Part shown: piece by piece, positions 20,374 through 31,900 of the stretch
How the letters are laid out: each line of letters starts with the position of its first letter
Numbering within the stretch: the first letter of the stretch is position 1
Source of the DNA: Gliomastix tumulicola
Taxonomy: Eukaryota > Ascomycota > Sordariomycetes > Hypocreales > Bionectriaceae
Assembly: GCA_001599755.1 (NCBI GenBank)
Contig: BCHX01000001.1
Coordinates: 3,906,001-3,970,000 of the forward strand
Reading direction: 5' to 3'
DNA: 64,000 bases
Notes under the pieces: generated by a model
What the model saw: the letters and a program-made list of their open reading frames with translations, nothing else
What the model was told of the DNA's origin: nothing
Database searches by the model: none
Program-made: the position numbers and the translations under genes

Positions 20374-22516
20374 TCACATCGAGACGACTCGCCCCGGCAC
20401 CGGGAGGCTTGTGCGGCTGCGAGGCGGCCTCAGATTGATGACAGTCTCGAGCTCGCGAAGCATGCCCCGCGTCGCATCCATGCGCTGTCTTGCCTGGGCC
20501 TTCTGCTCTCTGTCCTCCCTCATCTTGATGATCCGCTCGTCTCTCGTCAGCGTGCTCCGCTGCCTCGCTGGCTGCGCAACAGCCTCGAACATCTCGGGCT
20601 CCGGCTCGGCCTCAAGGTCCGGGGTCGTTGCCTCTCCAGTCAGAGCCTTCAACGCTGCTGCGGCGTTCCCTTCTTCACCGACCGTTGTGAGCCCGCTGAG
20701 GGATGTCGTTGGTGAGACCAAGGTACTCATCGTCGAGAGGCGCTTCTCGTTCCTATCGATCCCCAACGCGAGAGCCGCCTTGCCTTCCTCCCACGCCGCC
20801 ATGAGCTCCTTCAGATCCGTGCCAATGGACTCATACTGCAGCATGAGATGCGGGCCCAGCTCAGAGATATCACTGGAGTCGTCGAGGGCTCTGTTGGACT
20901 CGTCTCGGAGAAGCTGGAGCTTTGCCTGTAGGCCGCGGATGCCTGTTCCCAGGCCATTCAACTTGTGGAGCTGAGATCGCCAGCGCTCCCTTCCTGGAGT
21001 GAGAGGGCTCTTCTGCGCGATAGGGGAGGGGAATCCTTCAACGTTGTTAGCTAAGTCATGTCTTATCAAAAGAATAGTATCCAACACTTACGCTCTTCTT
21101 CTGTCAGAATGTCCCTCAGTTTCGCGTGCGCAGCAGACGTCGTCCCATTCAAACTCCGCAGCGCCTCCACGGCTGTGGTCCAACGCAGCAGATCCTGATC
21201 CTCACCACTCGCATCAAGAGCCAGCAAAGCGCACAGAAACACCTTTCGCACTGTGTGGAAGCGGCTGACGACAATCTTCAACGCTCGCAGGGACTCCGGG
21301 TCATCAAACTCCTCCTCAGAGAACCCCCTGTTGGCATCGGAGATGTCGAAATCGCTGATCTCGTAGATGTCGAGGTACTTCTCCAGGTCCGTCTGCTCAG
21401 AGAAGCCCTTAACCACCGTCGTGACCTGGATGTACTCGTCGAGGACCTCGCTGAGGGATGCCTTGAGGGCCTTTCGGAGTCGAACGCACTTCCGGCTCTG
21501 GGCCCTGTCTTCGAGACGGCTGATGGGTGGTAATGGGGAGCTCCTACGAATTCATGTTAGTCCCAGCCCCCAATAACTGCCAAGAGGGTTGCCTTACAAT
21601 CTGTAGCCCCGCGAAACAAGCTCAACCTCCTGTATCAACGCCAGAGCCGCCGAGCTCGCCCCGTCAAACTCCTGTGAGTTCTGCACAAACGTCGAGATCT
21701 CGGACAGCGACTGCTGCCTGCGAAACCGAAGCCACTGTCTCCTCATTAAGACCTGCCCCAGAACAACACCCGCCGGGATCAGGACGAGGAGAACCACGAG
21801 CCTCTTCCAGCTCAAGAGCGGCGGCCCGCTGCCTAGGATCCAACTCAGCGCAAGGGCAAACAGTAGGGCTCCGGCAACAGAGGTGACCAAGCCCTGGGTC
21901 GAGTATGCAGAGTCCCCATCCTGGAAGATGTTGGCGATCGGAGACTCGGGGAAGGCGCCTGACTGTCCTAATACGGAGTGTCCGCTCAGCAGCTGTGATG
22001 CGACGATCGTGTATCGGAACTTCTCGAGGAACTTCGCATTATCCGCGCCTTCGATATTCGCTGCCGCTGCTACAACCGCCTGCACACCAATAATACGGGT
22101 TAGAAAGAGCTCCCCATATCCTTACAAAAAGGGGGTGGGAAGTCGGCACGAACAGAGCAGTTCCGGGAGATGGACCGCAGCGACTGCGGCTCCCGCGGCC
22201 TCGGGATGCTGCTGAGAGGCTGCGCGGGCGGGTTCCTGCGAAATCGCGCCTTGACGAGGGGCCGGCCGGTCGGGGCGAAGGGCGTCGGGCTCAGGGGGGG
22301 CGACGAGGGGATCGAGGAGGTCGAGAGGGCGCGCTCCGAGGAGGACGTCGCTACCGGGGCCCAGTCCGGCTCCGAGGCGTCTGCGTCTGCATCCTCTGTG
22401 GCACGCTGTGAGCGACGAGCGCCGTGGCAATCGGAGGACACGCACAGCTTGAACCGGGGCGTCGTACCTCTGAGATAGTTTGCCAGGGGCGAGTCTTCAT
22501 AAACGATCGATTCCAT
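20374..22516 (-). CDS. Vezatin-like membrane protein (peroxisome myosin-binding family)
   Basis: Exons 22516-22468, 22395-22126, 22069-21598, 21543-21092 and 21035-20374 encode 634 residues. The N-terminus MESIVYEDSPLANYLR, the FLEKFRYTIVASQLL block (120-134) and two adjacent hydrophobic helices (about 166-185 and 196-214) match the fungal vezatin/myosin-binding family that includes peroxisome inheritance factors such as yeast Inp2. After the membrane hairpin come long charged helices and a coiled C-terminal region (QKAQARQRMDATRGMLRELE). The presumed role is linking an organelle, probably the peroxisome, to a class V myosin. Introns are 54-72 nt. The last two acceptors are GTAG and GAAG; for the final one a TTAG a few bases upstream is an alternative. 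It diverges from the 625-aa gene. Confidence 0.75.
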
Positions 22517-23533
22517 GAAATCGGCGTGGCATGTGGCTGGGAGCAGCAGGAGGAGGAGGAGGGCGAGCGAGAGGGAGGCAGCGACGGAAAGGGGACCGGA
22601 GATGCACCGCCATGCGTCGATGTAAGTAAGCCGTACAAGGGGCCCTCCGGAGTCTGGTGAGGTAGGTAGATGATCGGTGGCTGAGAGAAGGTTTGCGATA
22701 TGGACGTAAAAGAACGAGTCTCGGGTTGGGAAGCGAGGTGTCAGGTGAGGAATGGAATGCTGCGGGAAGGCGTGTCTGGTGTGTGGGCAAGAGTCAAGTT
22801 GTCTGTCATGTGCACGGCGATGGTCAAGTGTCCGAGTCGTCCCTGTAGCACGCTGCGCCTTTCCCTTTGTAAGGGCGAGCGCCAATAGTCAATTGCGGCG
22901 TATTTGCTATTATATCTGGCCTCAGCTAAGATATCCGCCCACGTCTTAGATTGACATCCTTCATGCCTCGGACCCTGGATCTCAATCTCAATCAAAGGAA
23001 CACACACCAAGATGACCGCCCGCCGTTGACAGGCGGTGCCAAAACAACATGGAAGCAGAAACAGAACACGCGCGTTGTGGGTTTTAGCGCTTGGGTGCCC
23101 CCCCGTTCATGCAAGCCACAAGACGGTACCTCGGAAGGACACGTAATCACGCGGTGGCGCCAAGTACCTCCCTCGCTTCCCCCCCGGTCGTCCAAAGTTT
23201 AATGAACGGCGCTTTGACCACCTTCCAAGTTTCTCACAGGAGGCCCCACCGTCCATGGCAGATGGAAACTGAGGCTCGGGGCAGCTTTAATCCGTCTCCG
23301 GGCCGGCAGAGCTTAGCTCTCGAGGCTCACCAATTGGAAGTCTCTCAATTGAAGGTCCAACACACACGACGACCACAGCCGAGAGAAGCAAACGCCGCAG
23401 CTCGAGCGCAGAAAGCTCAATTGGATCGTAAAAAGCCGTCCCTCGACTCAATGAACGCCTAGCCGACCCGACGACCCTTACTTACGCGCCCTGCGGCCCG
23501 GCCAATTGAGGACCCGCGACCGTGTCAGCAGCC
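22517..23533. other. Divergent promoter region
   Basis: 1.0 kb between the vezatin-like gene (minus) and the 625-aa gene (plus). Only short frames and no recognisable motif. Presumably a bidirectional promoter. Confidence 0.55.
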
Positions 23534-25411
23534 ATGAAGGCCTGCCGTCGCCTCGCCTCCAGGCGGCAGGCCTCCTCCTCCCCGCCAGCCGCCCTCTGGG
23601 TCTCCGAGGCGATGCTGGAACGGTCGTTTCAGCGCTTTCAGCGCCGTCTCATCGCCTCATCCCGGGGTCTCAGCCTGCACAGGGGCCCCCTCGAGAGCCG
23701 CCGACGCCTCGGGAAGCGACACATGGGCGCCGTCATGTCGTCCCCGCCGCCGTACCGACTCCTCTGGCACTTCGAGCTGATGGGCAACCCGAACGAGTGG
23801 AAATGGGAGGCGCCGACCACGCCCGCGCAGAGGAGGGAGAAGGAGGGCAAGATGTCGCTGTCGAATATTGGGGATAAACTGGTCAAATGGCTGGAGGCTT
23901 CGGACTTTGATAAGCCGTACCTTCAACCGCCGGTTGATATCAAGGCATCCGCGGTGCCTGCTCATGTCGGCCTATCAGACAAGATTGCCGACATGAGGAC
24001 CGCCATCTGCCTCCTAGGCCAGGTGGACAAGCAGGCACTCGATCGATGTGTGCACAAGTTCCGTCAGGTTCTCAGGAGGAGGATAAGCGCAGGCCACGTC
24101 TCGGTGCAGGACCTCATGCTGGCCATGGAGCCCTTAGACTCTGTCACGTGGGAGCGGATCGGCGACGACGAGCTCGCCCGGTCCTTCACGACGTCGATCC
24201 AGTCATACATCGTCTCCACGCTAGGTCGAATGAGGCGGCAGGACACGGACGGCATGTATCTTGAGGCTTGGCTCGCTATGGCGAACAAGGTTCTATCAAT
24301 GCCTGGGACAGATGCGACTTTCACCGTTCTGAGGTGCCTAGTCAAGGAATCCCTCGCTTCGGACCGACACCACCTTTCACCCGAACTTCTCCTCAACATA
24401 GGCCGCTCATTCCTCCTCACACAAACAAACCGATCAAAAAGCAGCTCCGGCTGGCTGATACGATTTGCGCGATTCGCTCAGATGCTAGAGCGTCTGGACG
24501 CCACACAGAGGAGCACCATCGAGCCCGGCCTATTAGCGTATATCCTCCGCTACTCGAGCATCACCGGACACAAGAAGGCTCATGACCTCCAATACTCCTG
24601 GCTGCTTCTCCAGGCACATTTCACATATCTCTCGCCAATGGCCTTTGAGACCACTCTAGACGGCTTCCGCAACTCGTACGGGCCTCTAAGCGAATATAAG
24701 GCATGGCAGCTAGCGACAGCCCGACTGCTGGCTACTGGGGTGATAGATCACGACCAACACAGTCTGTTGGTCACCCCAGCCTCCTCCACATCAGCTCGAA
24801 GTCGATGGGCTTCCTTAACCACAGCCGTCCAAGGCAACGACAGTATCGCAGCGCTCTGCGAGACGCTACGTGCCATGCATTGCTTAGACACCCTCGCATG
24901 GTCTCTCGTCTTCTCCGAAGCCAGCAAAGAAAGAGACGACGCGATCCGTCGCATCATCACCCACCCCGACATCGATCGCCACCTCATATGGAAAGCCATT
25001 GAGAAGCAACGGAGAACCATCATGCGTGCGCAACGCAACGGTCAGGAGCTCCCACCTCATAGCCAGCCCCGCGCACTGCGGAGTCTCGTGGCGAAGATGT
25101 CCTCGTGGTACCTGAGTGCCGAGTCCCTGAGCAGTCGACGGGCCTTCCAGGGAGTAGAGCTGTGCGTCAAGGCGCAGCGTGCCATGTGCGGATGGCGTGG
25201 CAGCCAGAGAGGTCGGCTGTCTCCTACCGTGTTGGCAAACCTGACCGAGGTGATCATAAGGGACATGAGGACAGGCCCCGGGCGGGCAGAACGGTTGGAA
25301 CATCTGCTGCGCGTCATCTCGGAACAAAGAGGTGCGGCCGAGGCACGAAAAGCCCGGATGGCCTTATATGTCTGGCGGCAGAAGATTCGCGAGCACACAG
25401 GTTTCTCATAG
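23534..25411 (+). CDS. Helical protein of unknown function, possibly mitochondrial
   Basis: A single exon of 625 codons. The N-terminus (MKACRRLASRRQASSS, then ...LERSFQRFQRRLIASSRG) is Arg/Ser/Ala-rich and has few acidic residues in its first 55 positions, as in a mitochondrial presequence. The rest is mostly predicted helix with recurrent Leu/Arg patterns and no catalytic motif I know. The C-terminus is basic (ARKARMALYVWRQKIREH). A helical-repeat organellar RNA-binding or ribosome-associated protein would fit, but this is speculation. The ATG at 23534 follows AGCAGCC; the frame is open a few codons further up without an ATG. Confidence 0.7.
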   Translation: MKACRRLASRRQASSSPPAALWVSEAMLERSFQRFQRRLIASSRGLSLHRGPLESRRRLGKRHMGAVMSSPPPYRLLWHFELMGNPNEWKWEAPTTPAQRREKEGKMSLSNIGDKLVKWLEASDFDKPYLQPPVDIKASAVPAHVGLSDKIADMRTAICLLGQVDKQALDRCVHKFRQVLRRRISAGHVSVQDLMLAMEPLDSVTWERIGDDELARSFTTSIQSYIVSTLGRMRRQDTDGMYLEAWLAMANKVLSMPGTDATFTVLRCLVKESLASDRHHLSPELLLNIGRSFLLTQTNRSKSSSGWLIRFARFAQMLERLDATQRSTIEPGLLAYILRYSSITGHKKAHDLQYSWLLLQAHFTYLSPMAFETTLDGFRNSYGPLSEYKAWQLATARLLATGVIDHDQHSLLVTPASSTSARSRWASLTTAVQGNDSIAALCETLRAMHCLDTLAWSLVFSEASKERDDAIRRIITHPDIDRHLIWKAIEKQRRTIMRAQRNGQELPPHSQPRALRSLVAKMSSWYLSAESLSSRRAFQGVELCVKAQRAMCGWRGSQRGRLSPTVLANLTEVIIRDMRTGPGRAERLEHLLRVISEQRGAAEARKARMALYVWRQKIREHTGFS

Positions 25412-25976
25412 AGGTTACAAAACATATTCTAGATACCAATAATGACTATACAATTCAGCGCATATTAGAGGAGACATGTATGTGAAGATGAAAAAAGTCA
25501 TTGGTCGTTAAAGAACTAAGGCCGTTATAAATATACAATAGAGATCCCACAAGTTCCCATCCAGCCCTCCTCCATATATCCATCCATCCATCCTTTCTTC
25601 CATCCTTCCATCCGTACCAAAGCAACACGAAACCCATGCCAAAGAGCAATGATTACCAAAAAAGCATACAGGCCAGACATGAACTTGCTAGCTAGCTGCT
25701 AGTACCAAAAAGCAATAAACATAAGAGAAAGAAAAATTGATCGTAAAAGTCGACTGTGAAGAAGAGAAAAGAAAAGAGAATAGTAAAGAAATGTCGGGAT
25801 ATCATAGTCGTGAATCCGTGTTCCTGGCCCTTCATCTTGCAAAGAGTAGATGATGACCGGGCTATATATCCGTATAAAACCCCCAAAAAAATAAAAAAAA
25901 AATATAGCCGCTTCGCTTGCTTGCTTGCTTGCTTGCTTGCATGTACCGAAGTCTTCAGTCGTGATTGCTATATCAT
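25412..25976. other. Convergent intergenic region with a CTTG repeat
   Basis: 565 nt of 3' UTRs. It includes A-rich tracts (25887-25902) and a CTTG microsatellite of about six units (25915-25940) close to the leashin stop codon. No gene. Confidence 0.7.
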
Positions 25977-28900
25977 TTACGCTCCAGTCATGTGCTCAGT
26001 GACAACGCTGATGTGGCTCCGCGCCCCGAGCGATGCTCCGCCTGCATCGCTCGAGGGCGCAAAGTTGCGCTTCAGGCCGCTGGTGGCAACAATGACTTGA
26101 GCAGGGCAGACGACGATCTCGTCGTCGCCGACGCCGCTGTCATCGCCCTTCTTGACGACGAGCGGGAAGAGGACGACCCGAACGATGGCGCCCTCCGCCT
26201 CGAGGTCGTCGTTCGGGAGCCCCTTGCCGCTGCGCTCGTTCATCATGGACGCGTTGAACTGGACCGTGGCGGTCAGCTCGCCCTCAGAGTCGTACTCGGG
26301 CTGCAGCGGCGGCAGCATCATGTACTCTGCCTTTTGCGTACGCATCTCGACAGAGAGGTCAACAGCTTCCCGGAGGACCCGGCGGAGCTGCGATTGGATC
26401 TGTCCCTCTAGATTTCCGGGGGGAGGGAGGATCCGGCAGAGAGTCGAGAAGATGGCCTGGACGACGGCCTCCGTGTCCTGGTCCCTCTGGTCGCGGAAGT
26501 TCTCACGCTTGGCCAGAAGAGTCAGGGTGACGGCTCGCCATTGCCGCACGGCTTGTGGAGGGCCGACGTCCGTCAGCATCTTCTCAAGAGACTTGAGCTT
26601 CTGTCGTTGTTCCCGATCCATGCCAAACAGGTATCGGGTGAAGACAAACTCCCAGATCATGTTCATTGTCATAGACATGAAGATGTCTCGACGCTTCACA
26701 CGATCCGAGAGATATCGGTCGACATCGGAGCCGTCGAGGACGGCATTGTCGAGGCGGTCAATGGTTTTCTCATCGTTGATCTCGCTCGTCAGGCGACAAG
26801 CGCGCATGTCAGAGAACTTGGAGAAACGCAGGACCCACTGCTGGACGTGGGAACACAGCTGCTGGCAACGATGGTCAAAGTAGTCCTCGTCGTGAAGGTT
26901 GAGGAAGTCGGCATCAGCGCTCTTGGATTCGAGGATCTGGCGCTGCACCTCGCGGACCTGCTCCTTGGCAGCCTCCAGCTGAGCTCGCAGATCGGCAATC
27001 TCGGCGTCTTTGTCCTGTAGAGACTGCTGGTAGGCATTGTGCTCGCCCCGGACCTGGTCGAGATCTCTGGTGGCTTGTGTGTGTCGGACCTCGAGATCGG
27101 CGAAGCGAGCGCTGTCCTTGTTGGCGAGTTCGGCATTGGCGGTGGTGAGGCCCTGGTTGACCTCGGTCAGGCGGGAGACCTCGTCCCGGAGGAATTGTAG
27201 GCCCTGCTTGAGAGCTTCGATCTCGGCATCGCGTTCGGAAAGCACGGCAGCGGTGCGTGAGGAGGCATTCTGCTCGACGTGGGAGCGGGCCTCTGTCAGC
27301 ATGCGGTTCTCAGCGAGGAGCTGCTCGACCTTGCTCTCGAGCTCGAGGACCTGCATGCTCTGTCGACGGCGCATGCTGTGGGGGCGGGTGGGAGAGCGAG
27401 GGGAGCCGATGCGGCCCTCGCCGAAGCCGTCCTGGGGGGGGTGTCAGTAGGGGTTTGAATATATTAGGGAGTGAAGACGTACATATACATCGGTCATGTC
27501 CTTGGAGCGGACACGGCCTTCGTTGGCGACGGGCGTCTCGTCCTTGGTGTCCTTATTGTTGTTGTTTTGCTGACGGATGGCTCTCAGGTCGCCGCTCATG
27601 CGCTTGTCGACCCGACGAAGTGGGGGTGTGGGGCTGGGCTTGATGGAGACGTTGCTGCCGTTGCTGCCTGGACTGTCAGGCCGCATTTTGTGGCTGTGGC
27701 TGAGGCTGAGTGGCTCAGGCGTGTTCTTGCGCATGAGGCTGGTGTTGGACACGGACCGACGTGGCAGCCGGTCAGACGGCGGCGAGTCTCGCTGCGCCCG
27801 GTGAGGCGATTGTGTGTTGTCCGAGACGCTGCGCTGGCCTGGAGCGCCTGGAGCGCCTGCAGATGCAGATGATGATGATGCTGCTGCTGCTGCTGCTGCC
27901 ACTCCGAGACCAGCTGCCCCAGCGGCTGCTGCCATGGGGGAAGCTCCCAGGTCGCCATATTCTCTTGACTTGCGGCTGCGCAGGGGCGACTCCGGCGTGC
28001 TCTCGCCAAGGCGTCGTCTGCTCGCAACTGGCCGGAGGGAAGGTCTTGATCGGCTCGGCCTCGGGGGCGACTCTACAGGAGTCGTGTCGGGAGCAGCAGA
28101 CCTTGTGGGAGTGACAGCAGGAGTAGAAACGGTTGTCGGGGCGGATCGCTTAGACGGTGTCTCTGCGACCTTGGACTTGGGCTTGCTCTTCTTCTCGGGC
28201 TCGGGAGTCGCCTTCGATGTTGGTGGCTCGAGCACCGGCGTTCCATGTGGTGTCCGGATGGAACGGTTCTTGGCTGGTGTCGCTGCCTCCCACTCATCCG
28301 TATGCACGCCGCTGTCTCGCTGCTGCCGCGGCTCTGCCTCATCGAACAGATGGCTCCGGCGCGAAAGTGGATGGGGTGAATCTGTCGAGAATCCACTATC
28401 GCGGTCCTTGGCCTTACTCTTGCTCTTGCTCTTGACCTCGACCTCCGCCTCGGGGATCTCCTGGACAGCAGGCAGCGATCGGGACGGAGAGGTCCTGCTG
28501 CCCTCGCCGTAGCCAAATTCCGACCCGTAGCCGTAGCTGTAACTTCCACCGAGAGCGGATGCTTGGGTGTCTTCTCTCAGCAGACCTCCCACAGGTTCTT
28601 GCACCTCAGGTCCTCGTCGGAGCAGCTCGACCGGCCTTGTAGGTGCTTCTCCGCGACCCAGGACCGGGCTCTCTTCCATCTCTTCGTCTAGTCTCACACC
28701 TCCCCGAGAACCGTCCCTCCACCCGCCTTCAGATCCTGAGAGGCTCTCGGTCTTGGGGGTGAGCCAAGCCAGGTTGTTGTTGTTGTGAATGGTCTCGTCA
28801 GGCATGGCTCGCTCAGCAGCCGCATCAAGACCCCTTTCTTTAGCGGGCTCGACTATAACAGGCCTTCTATCGTTAGTCATGCCACGTTCGTCGCTTGTAG

Positions 28901-31900
28901 TCGTAGCTGAATAAACGGGTACCGGCTCTGCTGTAGAGATCGGTGCCTGTTCACCAGCCAAGAAGTCATCCTTCTTGTGTGGTTCAAAGATGGCACGCTC
29001 AACCACGTCCATCTTGTCATCGCTTCCAGGAGAAAGCCTCTTCTCCTGGATAGCAGCTTCATCCAATCCTCTGTCATACACCTCAACTCTCTCGCCCCTA
29101 TCATCTCTGCTGCCCCAGAATCCTTCAGACTCTGGAGCAGCCAGATCTACCTTCTTCAGATTATCCTCTTCCACAACAGGCACATCTCTAGCCGCCACAT
29201 CAGGCTCGCTAGCGGTGGCCTCTTCTCGCAGACCCTTCTTGTCTGCAATATCCCTTGTAGGCGGCTCATCAAACAAGTCTTCGCCTTGTAGCTCTCGCTT
29301 GTCAGCATCCTTCTGCTTCTTGTCTTTCTTGCTCTTCTTCTTATCCTTTTTCTCCTTCTTCCCTTCACTTGGTGACCCAAGGAGAGCTGCTGCAGTACCA
29401 GCAACGGCCGCTGCCGCTGCGACCGTTCCCAGCTTGTTCGAATCGGGCTCCTCGGGCTGAGCTGTAATTGTTTCCTCAGGAAGCTGTCGAGAAACCACTT
29501 CGGGTGCCTCTGGTTGCGATACTTCTTCCTTCGGAAGCTCAGGCTGTGCCTCGGTCATTTCCACATCCCGGTCGTGACCGGCAGGTACAGCGATAGGTTC
29601 GTGAGCCACGACTGGCTCCTCAGATGGCTGTAGCTCTGTAGAAGGTGCTGCTGGAACATCTACGTCGACAGCAGTGGCTGGAGACACTTGTGTTTCTAGC
29701 TCCAGCTCTGGTTGTTCTGGAGCGGGAGAGATGCTCTCGACTTCCTTGGAAGGCTCTTGCATCGGTGTCTGCACTTCGGGCTCTTCTGGTGCAAGCTCCC
29801 GACTTGAGGATTCGACAGTTGGTTCAGGGGCGGCGTCAACCATGAATTCGTCCAGAGCCTTAGCTTTGCCCTTCTTCTTCTTGTTCTTCTTAGATTTGGA
29901 AGTCGAAGAAGGCTCGGTCCAGTCGTCTTCTGGAGCATGACGAGGTGTGTCCACGTCCATAGAAATGGGCTCTAGGGCGTCTTGAGCAGGAGGCACAGTT
30001 TCCTGGATGTCCTTAGCGGCAGGCACTTCGATAGCTGATGCAGGTTCTTCCGTAGCTGGCTCTGCTTCTTTTGTGACTGGTGCCAGCTCTTCTACAATGG
30101 GGGCCACCTCTTCAACCAGGGGCACTGGCTCCTCCACGATAGGCTCTGTTCCGGCAGGGGCTGATGCTGGCTCCTCCGTAATCGCTTTGACCTCTTCGAC
30201 GACTGGAGTTGGCTCTGGTTCTTCCACGATAGGCTCTGCCTCGACAATCACAGGTGCAGGTTCCTCTGCGGCTGCCTCGACCTCTTCCACAATCGGCGTA
30301 GGTTCCTCGATGACGGGCTCTGGCTCCTTGACGACAGGAGCTGACTCCTCAGCGACGGGCGTAGATTGCTTTGACTTTCCTTTCTTGCCCTTCTTCTTTG
30401 ACTTCTTGTCGGGAATCGCCCAATTGTCATCGAAGCTGGCTTCGTCGGCAGCGGGCACGACAGGTGTCTCGTCGAGAATCTCGGTCTTCTCTTGCGCCTG
30501 CTCTTGTTCTTGAGGTTGGACTACCGCAACAGGCACCTCTGGGTCAAGGGTCGTGGGCTCTAGTTCACGAGACTCGGTCTGCGGCTGTGCATCGTCCGTC
30601 ACAGGAGCCGTGACGGGAGCTGGCACCTCTTCCACGACAGGTTGAGCCACGGCAACGTCTTCCATCTCAGCGTCGGGAGACTTGGCCAAGATGACCTCTT
30701 CAGGTGCAGGGGCAGCCGCTTCTTGGACGGGCAAGACCTCAGGCTCAGGCTCGGCCTCGGGCCTCTGCTCTGGCTCGGACCCCAGAGTCTTGCCCCGGTC
30801 AATAACTTCAGACACTTCGGCATGCTGAATCTCAGGTTCAGGTTCAGGCTTGGGCTCGTCCGTCATTGCTAGCTGCTCAGCAGGAGGTTCAGACGACTCA
30901 GCAAGCTCGCGAGATGTCGATTTGTCATCATGGGCTGATGTTTGGCCTGCTTGCGATTGCTCGAACATGGCGAATCGGGAAGCATTCAGCTTGCTGACCT
31001 TCATGCTCTTCTTGCTGGGGAGAGCCCACATGTCTTCGACTGCCTCGACAGGCTTTTCTGTCTCAGTCGCAGTGCTGTCATCAGGCAGAGCCTGAGGAGC
31101 GGGCAACTCCTCAATGTCCTTGCTAACGGCGGCGTCTTCAACGCCCTGGGCGACATCCCATTCAGCGTCTTTGGGTGCTTCCGCAGCTTCGACGGTGGAA
31201 GCTGGCTCGGCTTTGGGCTCCGGCTTCACGTCATCAGTTGGCTCAGAAGCAGGTTCTGTGACAGGATCGACAGCGGCTTCTGCGGGGAGCTCAGGCTCTT
31301 TGGCTTGCTCTGGCTCCGGCTCCGGCTCCGCCACAGGCTCTGCAGCTGCCGCGGCCGCCTCTAGCTCACGCTTCCTAAAGCTGATCTTTTCCTTGAGGGC
31401 TTGGTACCGCTGCTTCTCATTATTCGTCAACTTGCCCTTGCCCTTCTTCTTCGCCTTCTTAGCTTCCAGGGTAGCCAACTCCTCCTCGTCCGCGGCAGCC
31501 TCAGCGCTCTCTTGGGAGATTGGCTCTTCGACGGCTACAGAAGGCGCCTCCGTGGGGGCGGGTTCTTGTTCTGCAGCAGCCTCTGGTTGAATAGTGAGCT
31601 CGTCCTTTGTCTCGACAACAGTCTCTGGTTCAGCTGCAGACGCTGGCACCGAGATCGACTCTGGCTCCAGAACTGGCTCTGGTTCCATCTCAATCGGGGG
31701 TGTCTGGATCTCGGCGAGAGACTTCTTGCCCTTCTTATCCTTCTTCCCCTTCTTCTTGGAAGGCAAAGAAGGCAAATCCCATTCGTCGATTTCAGTTGCC
31801 TGTTCGGTCTCTACAAGGGCGGGCTCAGCGCTAGGTGCTTCAATTTCCCGACTGACGGATGCCTCGGGTTGCTCTGCCTCAACCATTGGTGTATCTTGGC